This document shows, one piece after another, positions 26,936 through 35,566 of a stretch of DNA of 64,000 nucleotides. The notes beneath the pieces were generated by a model. That model was not told the origin of the DNA and did no database searches. It saw only the letters and a list, made by a program, of their open reading frames with translations. This DNA comes from Rhizobium sp. CF122 (GTDB taxonomy: Bacteria; Pseudomonadota; Alphaproteobacteria; Rhizobiales; Rhizobiaceae), in contig NZ_AKKA01000023.1 in assembly GCF_000282035.1 (NCBI RefSeq), positions 124,001-188,000 on the forward strand. Direction: 5' to 3'. The position numbers were made by a program, and so were the translations under genes. Every line of letters starts with the position of its first letter. Position 1 is the first letter of the stretch.

Positions 26936-28315
26936 TCACGCGGGTAGGCGCACGGTCGCCCGCAGACCGCCCAGAGGGCTGTCGCCGAGCGTGACGTTGC
27001 CGCCGTGGCTTCGGGCGATGTCGCGGGCAATGGCAAGGCCGAGGCCGGTGCCCGAGGCATCGAGATTGCGCGCTTCATCGAGCCGGAAGAATGGCTTGAA
27101 GACATCCTCGCGGTTCTTCTCGGGAATACCCGGACCATCGTCGTCAAAGGTGATCGTCAGCCACTTGGCGCTGTGTTTGGCGTTGACGTCGAGGGTGCTG
27201 GCGTAGCGGCGAGCATTCGAGGCGAGGTTCGTCACAAGGCGCGTGAAGGCGTTTGGACGCACCGCAATACCGTCCTCGCCCTCTATGGAGTATTTGAGTG
27301 TCTTGCCCTCGTGAAGTTCGAAATCGGTCTCAAGCTTTGCAAAGAGGTCGCTGAGCTTCACTTCGCCGACGTCTTCTTCGACTTCGCTTCGTGCAAAAGC
27401 CATGTAGGCCTCGAGCATCGATTGCATGTCGTTGATGTCGTCGTTCAGGCCGTGCAGGTCGGGATTGTCGCCGGCCAGCGCCAATTGCAGCTTGAAGCGG
27501 GTCAGGATCGTGCGCAGATCGTGGCTCACTCCGGTCAGCATCGCGGTGCGCTGCTCCATCTGCCGCTCGATGCGCTCGCGCATCAGAATGAAGGCAAGGC
27601 CCGCGCGGCGAACCTCGTCTGCACCGCGCGGGTGGAAGTTGTCAGCCTTCTGACCCTTGCCGAAGCTTTCTGCTGCGTTTGCGAGCGCGAGGATCGGTCG
27701 GATCTGTCCCCGCAGGAAGAGGATCGATATGCCGATCAGCACCAGCGAAGCGCCGACCATCCAGACGATGAAGATGTGGGTGTTGGAGGCGTAGGTCGAG
27801 CTGCGTCTTGCCAGCACGCGAAGGATCTTGTCTTCGAGCTTGATGCGGATCTCGACGAGATTGGAATCGCCCAATGTGTCGATCCAGAACGGGCGTTTGA
27901 CCTGGTCGCTGATCTCGTCGCTCAGGATGCCATCAAGGATTGAGAAAAAGGGCTTGGTTCGTGGCGGCGGAAGATCGCCGTCCGGTTCGATCGAGATCTG
28001 CAGGCCCAGCTGGTCGCGTGCTATGTGAGTGACCTCGCTGTAATCCGTATCCTGCGGGTAGGTCTCGATGATCTGGATGACCGCTGCAATGTCGCGTGTG
28101 ACCGCAGCAGAGAGGCGCTGCGTCACCATCTGCCAGTGGCGTTCCATGAACAAGGCCGCGACAACGGACTGGAGCAGCAACATCGGGATGATGATGATGA
28201 GAAGCGAGCGGACGTAGAGGCCGGTCGGCAGATAGAGCCGTAATCTGCGGATCATCCACCGCCATCCGCGGGTGGGCGAACGGTCTTCGCGCCGAAGAGA
28301 GTCGAATGTCACCAT
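26936..28315 (-). CDS. EnvZ-like sensor histidine kinase
   Basis: The 459-residue kinase has TM1 (about 36-56), a periplasmic domain of about 120 residues, TM2 (about 177-200) and HAMP. The H-box SHDLRTILTRFKLQ has its phospho-acceptor His near residue 265. The N-box NLASNARRYA, G1 DDGPGIPEKN and G2 GTGLGLAIARD follow. The overall layout matches EnvZ. The H-box Pro, normally present as SHDLRTPL, is Ile here; this position affects phosphatase activity in EnvZ-type kinases. It is 28 bases downstream of its response regulator. Confidence 0.93.
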   Translation of the reverse strand: MVTFDSLRREDRSPTRGWRWMIRRLRLYLPTGLYVRSLLIIIIPMLLLQSVVAALFMERHWQMVTQRLSAAVTRDIAAVIQIIETYPQDTDYSEVTHIARDQLGLQISIEPDGDLPPPRTKPFFSILDGILSDEISDQVKRPFWIDTLGDSNLVEIRIKLEDKILRVLARRSSTYASNTHIFIVWMVGASLVLIGISILFLRGQIRPILALANAAESFGKGQKADNFHPRGADEVRRAGLAFILMRERIERQMEQRTAMLTGVSHDLRTILTRFKLQLALAGDNPDLHGLNDDINDMQSMLEAYMAFARSEVEEDVGEVKLSDLFAKLETDFELHEGKTLKYSIEGEDGIAVRPNAFTRLVTNLASNARRYASTLDVNAKHSAKWLTITFDDDGPGIPEKNREDVFKPFFRLDEARNLDASGTGLGLAIARDIARSHGGNVTLGDSPLGGLRATVRLPA

Positions 28316-28343
28316 TTGGTCGCTGGTCCCGGGGTTGCGACTG

Positions 28344-29045
28344 TCAATCGATGCTCAATCGGTATCCTATACCACGAACCGTCTGCAGCCAGACCGGATT
28401 TGCGGGATCGTCCTCGATCTTGCGTCGCAGGCGATTGATCTGCACATCGATGGTGCGCTCGCCGACATCGACATCGTTGCCGATAAGCTCATGCCGCGGA
28501 ATCGTGTCGCCGGCGCGCTTGGCAAACAGCAGCATGATTTCCTGCTCGCGATCCGTCAACCGGACCACTTCGGAGGCCTTCTTCAGCTCCTTGCGTGTCA
28601 GCGAGAAGGTATATGGTCCGAACATCACCTGTTCGATCTTCGGCGCATCGTTCGAGACATTGCGGCGCAGGATGTTGTTGACGCGCAGCACCAGTTCGCG
28701 CGGATCAAAGGGCTTGGCCAGATAATCGTCGGCGCCCGCCTCCAGTCCGGCGATGCGGCTGCCCGATTCCGCCAGTGCCGTTAGCATGATAATCGGCACG
28801 TTCTTGATCGTGCGCAGGCCCCTGGTCACGTCGATCCCGGAATCGCCCGGCATCATGACGTCCATGATGATGAGGTCGAAATCCAGTCCGGCGAGCTTGC
28901 GTTGCGCCTCAGCACCGTCTGCGGCCACCGTCACCCTGAACCCGTTCTCGGTCAAATAGCGGTTGAGCAGAGCGCGGATACGCGTGTCGTCATCCACAAC
29001 AAGCAAGTGCGCAGCGTCGTCCGAAATCACTGTCTTTGTCGCCAT
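28344..29045 (-). CDS. OmpR/PetR-type response regulator
   Basis: The 233-residue protein has a receiver domain (residues 13-125) with acidic pocket VVDDD, phospho-acceptor Asp62 in LIIMDVMMPG, Thr in IIMLTALAE and Lys in DYLAKPFDP. A winged-helix DNA-binding domain (about 135-231) ends in NRLRRKIEDDPANPVWLQTVRGIGYRL. It is the cognate regulator of the kinase encoded next. Its ATG immediately follows the stop codon of the MarR gene. The regulon is not known from the sequence. Confidence 0.95.
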   Translation of the reverse strand: MATKTVISDDAAHLLVVDDDTRIRALLNRYLTENGFRVTVAADGAEAQRKLAGLDFDLIIMDVMMPGDSGIDVTRGLRTIKNVPIIMLTALAESGSRIAGLEAGADDYLAKPFDPRELVLRVNNILRRNVSNDAPKIEQVMFGPYTFSLTRKELKKASEVVRLTDREQEIMLLFAKRAGDTIPRHELIGNDVDVGERTIDVQINRLRRKIEDDPANPVWLQTVRGIGYRLSID

Positions 29046-29570
29046 TCAGTCTGCTTTCGCGTTTTGTCTGTTACGCATACCCCTCAGGAAGGCCTTTATG
29101 CCCTCCCGTACCTCCGGAGAAGCCCCGTCGAATGCTCTCTCAATACGGCGCGATTGCGGCTCCGCCAGAGCAAGGGCCAGCTCGCGCCCCATCTTGGTAG
29201 GATAGAGCTTGCGCTGCCGCCTGTCTTCAGGCCCCGCAATCTGACGAATATACCCCGAATCGATGAGTTGTTTGAGCACTCTTGCGAGACTCTGCTTGGT
29301 AATCTTCAATGTATCCAGCAGATCGGCAACCGTCATGCCGGGGTTGCGGTTAACGAAATGAACGACGCGGTGGTGCGCACGGCCGAAACCGATCTCCGCA
29401 AGAATGGCGTCAGGATCGGAAACGAAGTCACGATAGGAAAAGAACAGAAGCTCGATGATCTCGAAATCGATGGTTTCCGTGTCTTCCATCGGCATTTTCA
29501 GCGGTTCGGGCTTGCCCGCCTTCGGGCTCGTCTGGCGTGCCAATTTGGCATTTCCTTTCTTGTTGCGCAC
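29046..29570 (-). CDS. MarR-family transcriptional regulator
   Basis: The protein of up to 174 residues has a winged helix: LLDTLKITKQSLARVLKQLID is the recognition region and GPEDRRQRKLYPTKMGRELA the wing. Residues 1-25 in the longest form are basic and unconserved-looking, from a GTG at 29570; an ATG at 29495 gives a 149-residue form starting MPMEDTETIDFEIIELL. It leads a tight unit with the two-component pair (zero-base junction). It is divergent from ilvE, so it may regulate both directions. The ligand is unknown. Confidence 0.88.
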   Translation of the reverse strand: MRNKKGNAKLARQTSPKAGKPEPLKMPMEDTETIDFEIIELLFFSYRDFVSDPDAILAEIGFGRAHHRVVHFVNRNPGMTVADLLDTLKITKQSLARVLKQLIDSGYIRQIAGPEDRRQRKLYPTKMGRELALALAEPQSRRIERAFDGASPEVREGIKAFLRGMRNRQNAKAD

Positions 29571-29798
29571 CTCGGGGCAAGCTTTCGTAAAAATATGTCA
29601 GCATTGTTGACGTATCTCTGCGCCGTTGCTAGCTTCCCTAAGCGTTGCGAAGCGGGAAGAGGACGCCATTTCCACTGGAAATTTGGCCCGACTTCGCAAA
29701 CTTCACTACAATGCGTAATTTTCCCCTGCGTGAGTGGATAAAACGTATTGGGGACAACAATCAACAGCAATGGCGTGCGGGCGCCGGAGGAGTGCGAA

Positions 29799-30689
29799 AT
29801 GGCTTCAGTTCCCTTTGATCAAATGGATGGCGAAATCTGGTTCAACGGGGCGTTCGTGCCGTGGAAAGACGCAAAGATCCACGTGCTGACCCATGGGCTC
29901 CACTACGCAAGCGCGGTGTTCGAAGGTGAGCGCGCCTATGGTGGCCGGGTCTTCAAGCTGACGGAACATAACCAGCGCCTGCACAAGTCGGCCGAGATTC
30001 TCGGCTTCAAGGTACCATACTCGGTTTCTGAGCTGGATGCGGCGACGATCGAGCTCCTGAAGCGCCAGGGCTTTTCCGATGCCTATGTCCGCCCAATTGC
30101 CTGGCGCGGCAGCGAGATGATGGGTGTGTCCGCGCAAGCAAGCCGGATCAATGTCGCGATCGCCATTTGGCAGTGGGGGAGCTACTTCAATCCGGCCGAG
30201 AAGCTGAAGGGCATCCGGCTCGACATTGCCGAGTATCGCCGGCCCGATCCGAAGACAGCGCCTTGCGCATCGAAGGCCGCCGGTCTCTACATGATCTGCA
30301 CGATTTCAAAGCATGCGGCCGAAGCCAGGGGATATGCCGATGCCATGATGCTCGATTATCGTGGCCAGGTGGCGGAAGCGACCGGGGCAAACATCTTCTT
30401 CGTCAAGGATGGTGTCATCCACACACCAACGCCGGATTGCTTCCTGAACGGCATTACGCGACAGACGGTGATCGAACTCGCGAAGCGTCGCGGAATCGAG
30501 GTGATCGAGCGCGCCATCATGCCGGAGGAGCTTCCGGGTTTCAGCGAGTGCTTCCTGACGGGCTCTGCGGCAGAGGTGACGCCGGTCTCGGAAATCGGTC
30601 CACATAAATTCACGCCGGCCACGATCAGCGAAACGCTGATGAACGACTACATGAAAGAGGTATATCCAGCCGCTGCAGCGGCCGAGTGA
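29799..30689 (+). CDS. ilvE: Branched-chain amino acid aminotransferase
   Basis: The 296-residue fold-type IV PLP enzyme interconverts branched-chain amino acids and 2-oxo acids. It has the ilvE-type start GEIWFNGAFVPWKDAKIHVLT, the Lys region CASKAAGLYMICT and the signature ATGANIFFVKDGVIHTPTPDC. ATG 29799 has GGAGGAG eight bases before it and gives the usual N-terminus; an in-frame start 51 bases upstream is unlikely. A strong terminator follows, so it is monocistronic. Confidence 0.95.
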   Translation: MASVPFDQMDGEIWFNGAFVPWKDAKIHVLTHGLHYASAVFEGERAYGGRVFKLTEHNQRLHKSAEILGFKVPYSVSELDAATIELLKRQGFSDAYVRPIAWRGSEMMGVSAQASRINVAIAIWQWGSYFNPAEKLKGIRLDIAEYRRPDPKTAPCASKAAGLYMICTISKHAAEARGYADAMMLDYRGQVAEATGANIFFVKDGVIHTPTPDCFLNGITRQTVIELAKRRGIEVIERAIMPEELPGFSECFLTGSAAEVTPVSEIGPHKFTPATISETLMNDYMKEVYPAAAAAE

Positions 30690-30705
30690 TCTTTACCAGC
30701 AGGAG

Positions 30706-30737
30706 CGGCCGAGTTCCTCGCGAGCTCGGCCGTTTTT
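30706..30737 (+). terminator. Rho-independent terminator of ilvE
   Basis: An 8-bp stem (CGGCCGAG / CTCGGCCG) with an 11-base loop is followed by TTTTT, 16 bases after the ilvE stop. It also sits 12 bases beyond the end of the convergent small-protein gene. Confidence 0.85.
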
Positions 30738-30748
30738 CGATGCGCTGT

Positions 30749-31015
30749 CTACCTCGCGCGAGCGACTACCGCGCCGACGATCGTCGACAGGATGCCGCCG
30801 CCGATCAAGCCGCCTATGCCGTCAGCAATGAGGCCGGTCATTGCGGCTTCTCCACCGACCATGCTGAGCAGCATGCCGCCGCCGATGCCGCCGATTGCGC
30901 CGGCGATCGTCCGGGCAACGGTATTGATTGCAACCTGCTTCAGTGCGCCGCTCGCAACATTGCCGCCGACGGCACCTGCTATCACTTGTGTGATGATAGG
31001 CAATAAGGCTTCCAC
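30749..31015 (-). CDS. Small glycine-zipper membrane protein
   Basis: The 88-residue protein is almost wholly small hydrophobic residues with repeated GxxxG-like spacing (IAGAIGGIGGGMLLSMVGG, then IGGLIGGGILSTIVGAVV), typical of glycine-zipper membrane helices. The start is GTG 31015: AGGAGGG lies five bases before it. The longer form from ATG 31084 would add a basic stretch encoded through the ribosome-binding site. No function is assigned. Confidence 0.65.
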   Translation of the reverse strand: MEALLPIITQVIAGAVGGNVASGALKQVAINTVARTIAGAIGGIGGGMLLSMVGGEAAMTGLIADGIGGLIGGGILSTIVGAVVARAR

Positions 31016-31210
31016 GATTTCCCTCCTTTGCGTTTCCTCAAAACGCCGCTGCCGGCTGCGCGGTCCGAAAGGATAGCCAGCCATACAGGCGATCCGACGT
31101 CCGACTGGGAGCAGGGATATCGTCTGAATTTCAGTATTTTATCATGATTGAATGTAAAGTGGAATGGAGAGCAACCCATGCGTGAAAGTTTTCCACGCTG
31201 CCGTCAAAGA

Positions 31211-31232
31211 AAAGGCGCGCGAAGGCGCCTTT
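31211..31232 (-). terminator. Terminator of the SH3/DUF1236 gene
   Basis: An 8-bp stem (AAAGGCGC / GCGCCTTT) with a 6-base loop lies 20 bases after the stop codon and is followed on the minus strand by TCTTTGACGG, a short T-rich tail. Confidence 0.65.
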
Positions 31233-31251
31233 TCCATGTTGTGCATCATGG

Positions 31252-31863
31252 TCAGTTGTAGACATAAACGATGCGGCGAGTACCGGGGTCCACAAGAACC
31301 GGCTGATCGTTGATGCGGACATATCGATACTGATAGTCCGGAATCTCCCGGAACGTCACGTTATCCGGCACCGCTGCACCGACAACGACATCTCCGCGGA
31401 GGCGCACGGTCTGGGCCGGATTGGTTTGAACATAGGTCGTAACAGTTTCAGGCGGGCTGATCGCTTCGACGGAACCAACCGGGCCCAGCAATTCGTCACC
31501 TGGTGCCGGATCGGCAGGCGCGACACTCGCCGTTGTCTCATAGGTCACGACGGGAACGCCGAGATTGGCTTGGTGCTGTTCGACGATGACGCTGTTGCCA
31601 GCTTGTTCAACCTGCAGATACTGTGCATAGACCCAGCCACGGACGCCGTTGACGTCAACACGGCACCAACGGCTTCCCTGGATGCAGCCATCCAGCATTG
31701 CCTGCGAGCCACGTGTCACCATACCGATGGAAGGATACTGCGGGCCGGGGCCGGCACGAACGTTCAGATCGTTGATGGCCGTGGCAACCATGTCCGCCTG
31801 GGCAAGACCGGCGCTTCCCACGACGATCGCGCCAGCCAGGAACAGATTTCGCTTCAAGGTCAT
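31252..31863 (-). CDS. SH3b/DUF1236 periplasmic protein
   Basis: The 203-residue protein has a signal peptide (ending GLAQA). A bacterial SH3 domain (about 25-90) contains DLNVRAGPGPQYPSIGMV and GVRGWVYAQYL. A Pro/Glu-rich linker leads to a C-terminal DUF1236 segment (YVRINDQPVLVDPGTRRIVYVY). The combination is common in Rhizobiales; SH3b domains often bind peptidoglycan. It has its own terminator and appears monocistronic. Confidence 0.88.
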   Translation of the reverse strand: MTLKRNLFLAGAIVVGSAGLAQADMVATAINDLNVRAGPGPQYPSIGMVTRGSQAMLDGCIQGSRWCRVDVNGVRGWVYAQYLQVEQAGNSVIVEQHQANLGVPVVTYETTASVAPADPAPGDELLGPVGSVEAISPPETVTTYVQTNPAQTVRLRGDVVVGAAVPDNVTFREIPDYQYRYVRINDQPVLVDPGTRRIVYVYN

Positions 31864-32116
31864 CTCGTTTCTCCTTGTTTTGTACAGGCAGGTAACGTTT
31901 TGGTTGATGGCGATGTTCCCGCGCGCCCAGTCTCGCCGGTAAACGATTGTATCAATGTGTTAAATTCGAACGGAACGGATGCCGAAACCTAGGCCCAGAT
32001 AAACCTAGGCCCAGGTGTTGACGGCCTTTGCCTGACGCTGCGTTCGATAAATCCCGGGCTGTGCACGCCGCGGTTTCGGACTATAGGGACACAGGATATA
32101 GAGAAGCGAGGCACTC

Positions 32117-32764
32117 ATGGGCATGCTCCAGGCCGGCATTATTCCGGTGACACCCTTTCAGCAGAACTGCACGATCCTCTTCGATCCTGAGACGAAGGAG
32201 GGCGTCGTGGTCGATCCGGGCGGGGATGTGCCGGCGATCCTTGATGCCATCAAGTCGAACGGTTTCAGTATCAAGGAAATCTGGCTGACGCACGGCCATC
32301 TTGACCACGCCGGCGGTGCGAAGGAGCTCAAGGAGGCTCTAGGTATTGATATCGTCGGCCCGCATGAGGATGATCTTCCCCTGCTGCAGCGGATCGAGAC
32401 GCAGGCGCAGAAATATGGTCTGCCGCCGGGCATGCAGAACGTCGTTCCCGACCGCTGGCTGAAGGACGGTGACAAGGTTTCCTTCGGCACTCACGAGTTC
32501 GAAGTCTATCACACGCCGGGCCACGCGCCGGGCCATGTCATTTATTTCAATCGCGCGCAGAACTTTGCCCATCTGGGCGACGTGCTGTTCAACGGCTCGA
32601 TCGGTCGGACGGATCTGCCGGGGGGGAACCACCAGCAACTGCTCGATTCGATCCGCGACAAGGTTTTGCCGCTGGGCGATGACGTCGGCTTCATTTGCGG
32701 GCACGGGCCGGGCAGCCGCATTGGTGATGAGCGACGCAGCAACCCGTTCCTGCAGGGGATCTGA
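32117..32764 (+). CDS. MBL-fold metallo-hydrolase (glyoxalase II-like, YcbL type)
   Basis: The 215-residue metallo-beta-lactamase-fold protein has the metal motif THGHLDHAGG, then HTPGHAPGH, LGDVLFNGSIGRTDLPGG and the final CGHGPGS. This matches the short glyoxalase II (YcbL/GloC) family, which hydrolyses S-lactoylglutathione or related thioesters in the cytoplasm. ATG 32117 follows a GAAGCGAGG-like site. A bidirectional terminator follows. Confidence 0.9.
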   Translation: MGMLQAGIIPVTPFQQNCTILFDPETKEGVVVDPGGDVPAILDAIKSNGFSIKEIWLTHGHLDHAGGAKELKEALGIDIVGPHEDDLPLLQRIETQAQKYGLPPGMQNVVPDRWLKDGDKVSFGTHEFEVYHTPGHAPGHVIYFNRAQNFAHLGDVLFNGSIGRTDLPGGNHQQLLDSIRDKVLPLGDDVGFICGHGPGSRIGDERRSNPFLQGI

Positions 32765-32777
32765 CCGACAAAATAAA

Positions 32778-32798
32778 AGCGCCGCTGAAAGCGGCGCT
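32778..32798. terminator. Bidirectional terminator between the MBL and BA14K genes
   Basis: A perfect 9-bp stem (AGCGCCGCT / AGCGGCGCT) with a 3-base loop lies between the convergent genes. On the minus strand it is followed by TTTTATTTT, so it is strongest for the BA14K gene; on the plus strand the tail TCGTGTTCC is weak. Confidence 0.75.
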
Positions 32799-32824
32799 TC
32801 GTGTTCCATCATATAGTGCGACGA

Positions 32825-33226
32825 TCAGCCAGCTGTGCAGAAGTGGCTGCGACCGTCGTAGCCGATGTAGGTGCCGCTACGCGGGTCGAAGGACTGGTAG
32901 CGATAGGAGCAATAGCGCTCCCACTGCGGGGTCCAGGGCTCGACGTCGGCACGATAATAGCGAGCCGGGGGCGCGCGATAGACCGGAGCGGCGTCGTATT
33001 CCGGCTCATAGGGGGGATCGATGTAGCGCGGCTCATCATAACGCGGGGCGCTGGCGATGGCAGAACCAACGATAAGACCTGTTGCCAAGCCTACGGCACC
33101 GCCGACGAGGGCATCGTCGTTGTGGTGGTGGCGACGCCAATCACCGGCGGACGCAACGCTGATCGACGATACGGTGAGGGCAGCAGCAGTTGCCGTCATG
33201 AGGAGCGTTTTCGCAAGCCTGTTCAT
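32825..33226 (-). CDS. BA14K-family protein
   Basis: The 133-residue secreted or membrane-anchored protein has a signal peptide (ending SVASA), a glycine-rich hydrophobic segment (LVGGAVGLATGLIVGSAIA), and a Pro/Tyr-rich middle. The BA14K signature at the C-terminus is WERYCSYRYQSFDPRSGTYIGYDGR with two Cys. The Brucella founder is an immunoreactive protein with lectin-like activity and an effect on LPS. The function here is inferred only from family membership. Confidence 0.88.
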   Translation of the reverse strand: MNRLAKTLLMTATAAALTVSSISVASAGDWRRHHHNDDALVGGAVGLATGLIVGSAIASAPRYDEPRYIDPPYEPEYDAAPVYRAPPARYYRADVEPWTPQWERYCSYRYQSFDPRSGTYIGYDGRSHFCTAG

Positions 33227-33316
33227 TTGTCTTTCCCTGTTTCAACCGATTCCGGTTCTGCACCTTGATGATGGCAAGGTAAGGGCCGCGATGTGAATGC
33301 AGGCTGAATGACAAAA

Positions 33317-33334
33317 CCCGGCATCGCTGCCGGG
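33317..33334 (-). terminator. Terminator of the cold-shock gene
   Basis: A 7-bp stem (CCCGGCA / TGCCGGG) with a 4-base loop lies about 33 bases past the cold-shock stop codon and is followed on the minus strand by TTTTGTCATT. Confidence 0.75.
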
Positions 33335-33367
33335 CTTCAACTCGAATTGACAGCGTTGGCTGGAGGC

Positions 33368-33583
33368 TCAGCCTGCAATCTGCAGGTTGACAGCCTTGGG
33401 GCCCTTGCCGCGCCGATCCGGCTCCGTGTCGAAGCTAACCTTCTGATTCTCCGTCAGTCCGGCCAAGCCAGAAGCCTGAACGGCAGAAATGTGCACAAAG
33501 ATGTCGGCGCCGCCCTTGTCCGGCTTGATAAAGCCAAAACCTTTGTCGGTATTGAAGAATTTTACAGTGCCAGTCTCGGCCAT
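33368..33583 (-). CDS. Cold-shock domain protein (CspA family)
   Basis: The 71-residue single cold-shock domain contains RNP1 (KGFGFIKPD) and RNP2 (DIFVHIS), the aromatic single-strand nucleic-acid-binding face. It acts as an RNA chaperone. The ATG is preceded by AAAGGA at a usual distance. The upstream leader is predicted to fold (see 33603-33652), as in cspA-type mRNAs. It is transcribed alone, between a terminator and a long upstream region. Confidence 0.95.
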   Translation of the reverse strand: MAETGTVKFFNTDKGFGFIKPDKGGADIFVHISAVQASGLAGLTENQKVSFDTEPDRRGKGPKAVNLQIAG

Positions 33584-34048
33584 GCGTCAGGTCCTTTTAT
33601 CTCTGCCCGCCATCCACACGGGCAGCATCACTGATATTGCCTCCTTGCGGAGACGTTAGCAGGCAATCATTGAAATGTGAGAAAAAGGTCCCCTCTAGCT
33701 CAACCAGATTCGCCACGGAACTGACGCCCGCGTTGTTGCAACTGGTTGACCGGAATATTAGCGTCTCCGGCGCGCACATTCCTAAGGACTTCCCATGCTC
33801 GCAAAATGCCCGAACACGGTGAGAGTGCTGCGATTATTAAATTTTGGCAAGCAAAAGTTTTTTAACGCCTCTGTGCCGATACGCCTCTTTGAACGGCATT
33901 TTCGCGCGTCTAGAGCAAAAATTTGGTCGTCAGCCGCCGCAGATCAACGCTTTATATCGTTGGCAATATAGTTTGGGAGCAGATTTTGCCAAAAATGCAA
34001 CAATAACGCGACTACGCAAGAGCTAAAGTTTTTTTCTTTTCTGGACAT
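33584..34048. other. Non-coding region upstream of the cold-shock gene (465 bp)
   Basis: The left part (to about 33660) is the cold-shock leader with two hairpins. From about 33830 to 34040 the DNA is unusually AT-rich for this genome, with several T-runs (the longest near 34027-34033). Short frames here lack a convincing ribosome-binding site. No terminator for the DMT gene was seen. A small RNA is possible but unsupported. Confidence 0.4.
33603..33652 (-). promoter_or_regulatory. Structured 5' leader of the cold-shock mRNA
   Basis: Two inverted repeats precede the cold-shock ribosome-binding site on the minus strand: CTCC/GGAG with a 4-base loop (33641-33652), then CTGCCCG/CGGGCAG with a 9-base loop (33603-33625). 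The second ends about 20 bases before the ATG. Leaders of cspA-type genes often act as temperature-sensitive structures; that role here is inferred. Confidence 0.4.
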
Positions 34049-34963
34049 TCAACCCAAATTTGGGCTCGGTTTCAGTCTGTCCGAAGCACGGCGGCGTGCC
34101 ATTTCGGGCACCACTTCAACCAGAAGCATAGCGGTAAACATCAACGCGCAGCCGGCGTAGCCGAGCGGTGGCATGGTTTCGCCCAGCATCAGGGCGCCGA
34201 GCGAGGCGCCGAAGAGCGCTTCAGAGGACAGGAAGATCGCTGCCTGCGACGGGGTCGTGTAGCGTTGGCCGATGATCTGCAGCGAAAAGGCGACACCCGA
34301 GGAGAAGAGGCCGACATACAGGATCTCGGGGGCCGCCGCCCATACCGCCTCCCAGCTGATCGGTTCCGCGACGATGGCAACGGCGAGCGCACAGGCCCCT
34401 GCCACGGCAAACTGGGCGGTCGAGAGTGCAAGCGGACGACCGGTTTCGGATACCGTAGTGCCTGCCAGAGTGATCTGCCCGGCCCAGAAGATCGCGCAAA
34501 CGACCGTCAACAGATCGCCGGTCGTCAAGGCCGAGAGCTGTCCGCCCGACAACAAGTAGATGCCGGATACGGCCATGATCGCACCGGGCCAGATGACCCA
34601 GTGCGGAGAGCGGCGGAGGAAAACGACGGCGATCAAGGGGACGATCACGACATAGAGCCCGGTAATGAAACTCGAATTCGTCACCGTCGTCGTCTGCAGG
34701 CCGATCTGCTGCGTTGCGGCGCCGCCGAACAGCGCAAGACCCGTCAGCACATAGAGCTTGAGATGGCGCGGCGCGGTCTTGACCGCCGCCTTGCGTGCCT
34801 CGAGCAGCATGAAAGGCAGAACCGCCACTGCAGCAATCATGAAGCGCAGGCCAATGAACCAGAACGGACCGATCGCCTTCATTGCCGTTGACTGCGCGAC
34901 AAAGCCGCCGCCCCAGATGGCAGCTGCAAGCAATAGAAGGAGGTTCGCCTGAATGCGCGTCAT
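34049..34963 (-). CDS. DMT-superfamily (EamA) transporter
   Basis: The 304-residue protein has about ten membrane segments in two EamA repeats, the first starting LLLLLAAAIWGGGFVAQSTA and the second with AGACALAVAIVAEPISWE. The pattern SSEALFGASLGALMLGE near the end is typical of drug/metabolite exporters. The substrate is unknown. It stands alone, divergent from the DUF3052 gene. Confidence 0.92.
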   Translation of the reverse strand: MTRIQANLLLLLAAAIWGGGFVAQSTAMKAIGPFWFIGLRFMIAAVAVLPFMLLEARKAAVKTAPRHLKLYVLTGLALFGGAATQQIGLQTTTVTNSSFITGLYVVIVPLIAVVFLRRSPHWVIWPGAIMAVSGIYLLSGGQLSALTTGDLLTVVCAIFWAGQITLAGTTVSETGRPLALSTAQFAVAGACALAVAIVAEPISWEAVWAAAPEILYVGLFSSGVAFSLQIIGQRYTTPSQAAIFLSSEALFGASLGALMLGETMPPLGYAGCALMFTAMLLVEVVPEMARRRASDRLKPSPNLG

Positions 34964-35072
34964 TTCGTCCTCTGGGCGGGAGCGGGAGAGTATGGCCGAG
35001 CGTTAACAGTTGCCTTTCGTTTGAGCAAGGGTGAAGAATGTCGCCACCGCGTTAGCGCCTGAAGGCAAACGG

Positions 35073-35558
35073 ATGACAACGAAAGCGGTTTCATCGCCTG
35101 ACGAAGAGGCTGCGCCGTCACCGCGCGGACATGATGCGCCGGCGGGGTATTCCGGCAGTTTACTGACGCGAAAGCTAGGCCTGAGGGAAGGGCAGGCGGC
35201 ACTGTTGATCGGCGTGCCTGCGATCACCGAGATACAAGGTTTTGATCACTTCTCCTCTGTCGAGACCGCTTTGCCATCAATGATCGAGCGTCGCTTCGAC
35301 TATGGCCACGTTTTTGAAACGCGCCGGCCAGTTCTTGAAGACATGGCACCGGCTCTGTCGGGCGTCCTTAAACCGGACGGGATGCTGTGGATTTCCTGGC
35401 CCAAGAAAGCGGCACGGGTGCCGACGACAATCACCGAAGACGTCCTAAGATCGATTTTCCTGCCGTTGGGACTGGTTGACGTCAAAGTTTGCGCCATAGA
35501 CGAAACATGGTCCGGCCTGAAGTTCGTCATTCGAAAGGAACTGCGCGCCGGTCTTTAG
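35073..35558 (+). CDS. DUF3052-like protein
   Basis: The 161-residue cytoplasmic protein has the pattern GYSGSLLTRKLGLREGQAALLIG, DYGHVFETRR and MLWISWPKKAARVPTTITED, with WSGLKFVIRKEL at the end. It resembles DUF3052 proteins, which look like degenerate methyltransferase or reductase folds; no catalytic motif is clear. ATG 35073 is favoured over an ATG 42 bases upstream because the extra residues are unconserved-looking. It is convergent with the PQQ dehydrogenase gene. Confidence 0.75.
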   Translation: MTTKAVSSPDEEAAPSPRGHDAPAGYSGSLLTRKLGLREGQAALLIGVPAITEIQGFDHFSSVETALPSMIERRFDYGHVFETRRPVLEDMAPALSGVLKPDGMLWISWPKKAARVPTTITEDVLRSIFLPLGLVDVKVCAIDETWSGLKFVIRKELRAGL

Positions 35559-35566
35559 GCTTCGCA

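Noticed and set aside
33844..34026. A 60-codon frame in the AT-rich region upstream of the cold-shock gene
   Set aside because: No plausible start signal and no conservation evidence; it is more likely chance.
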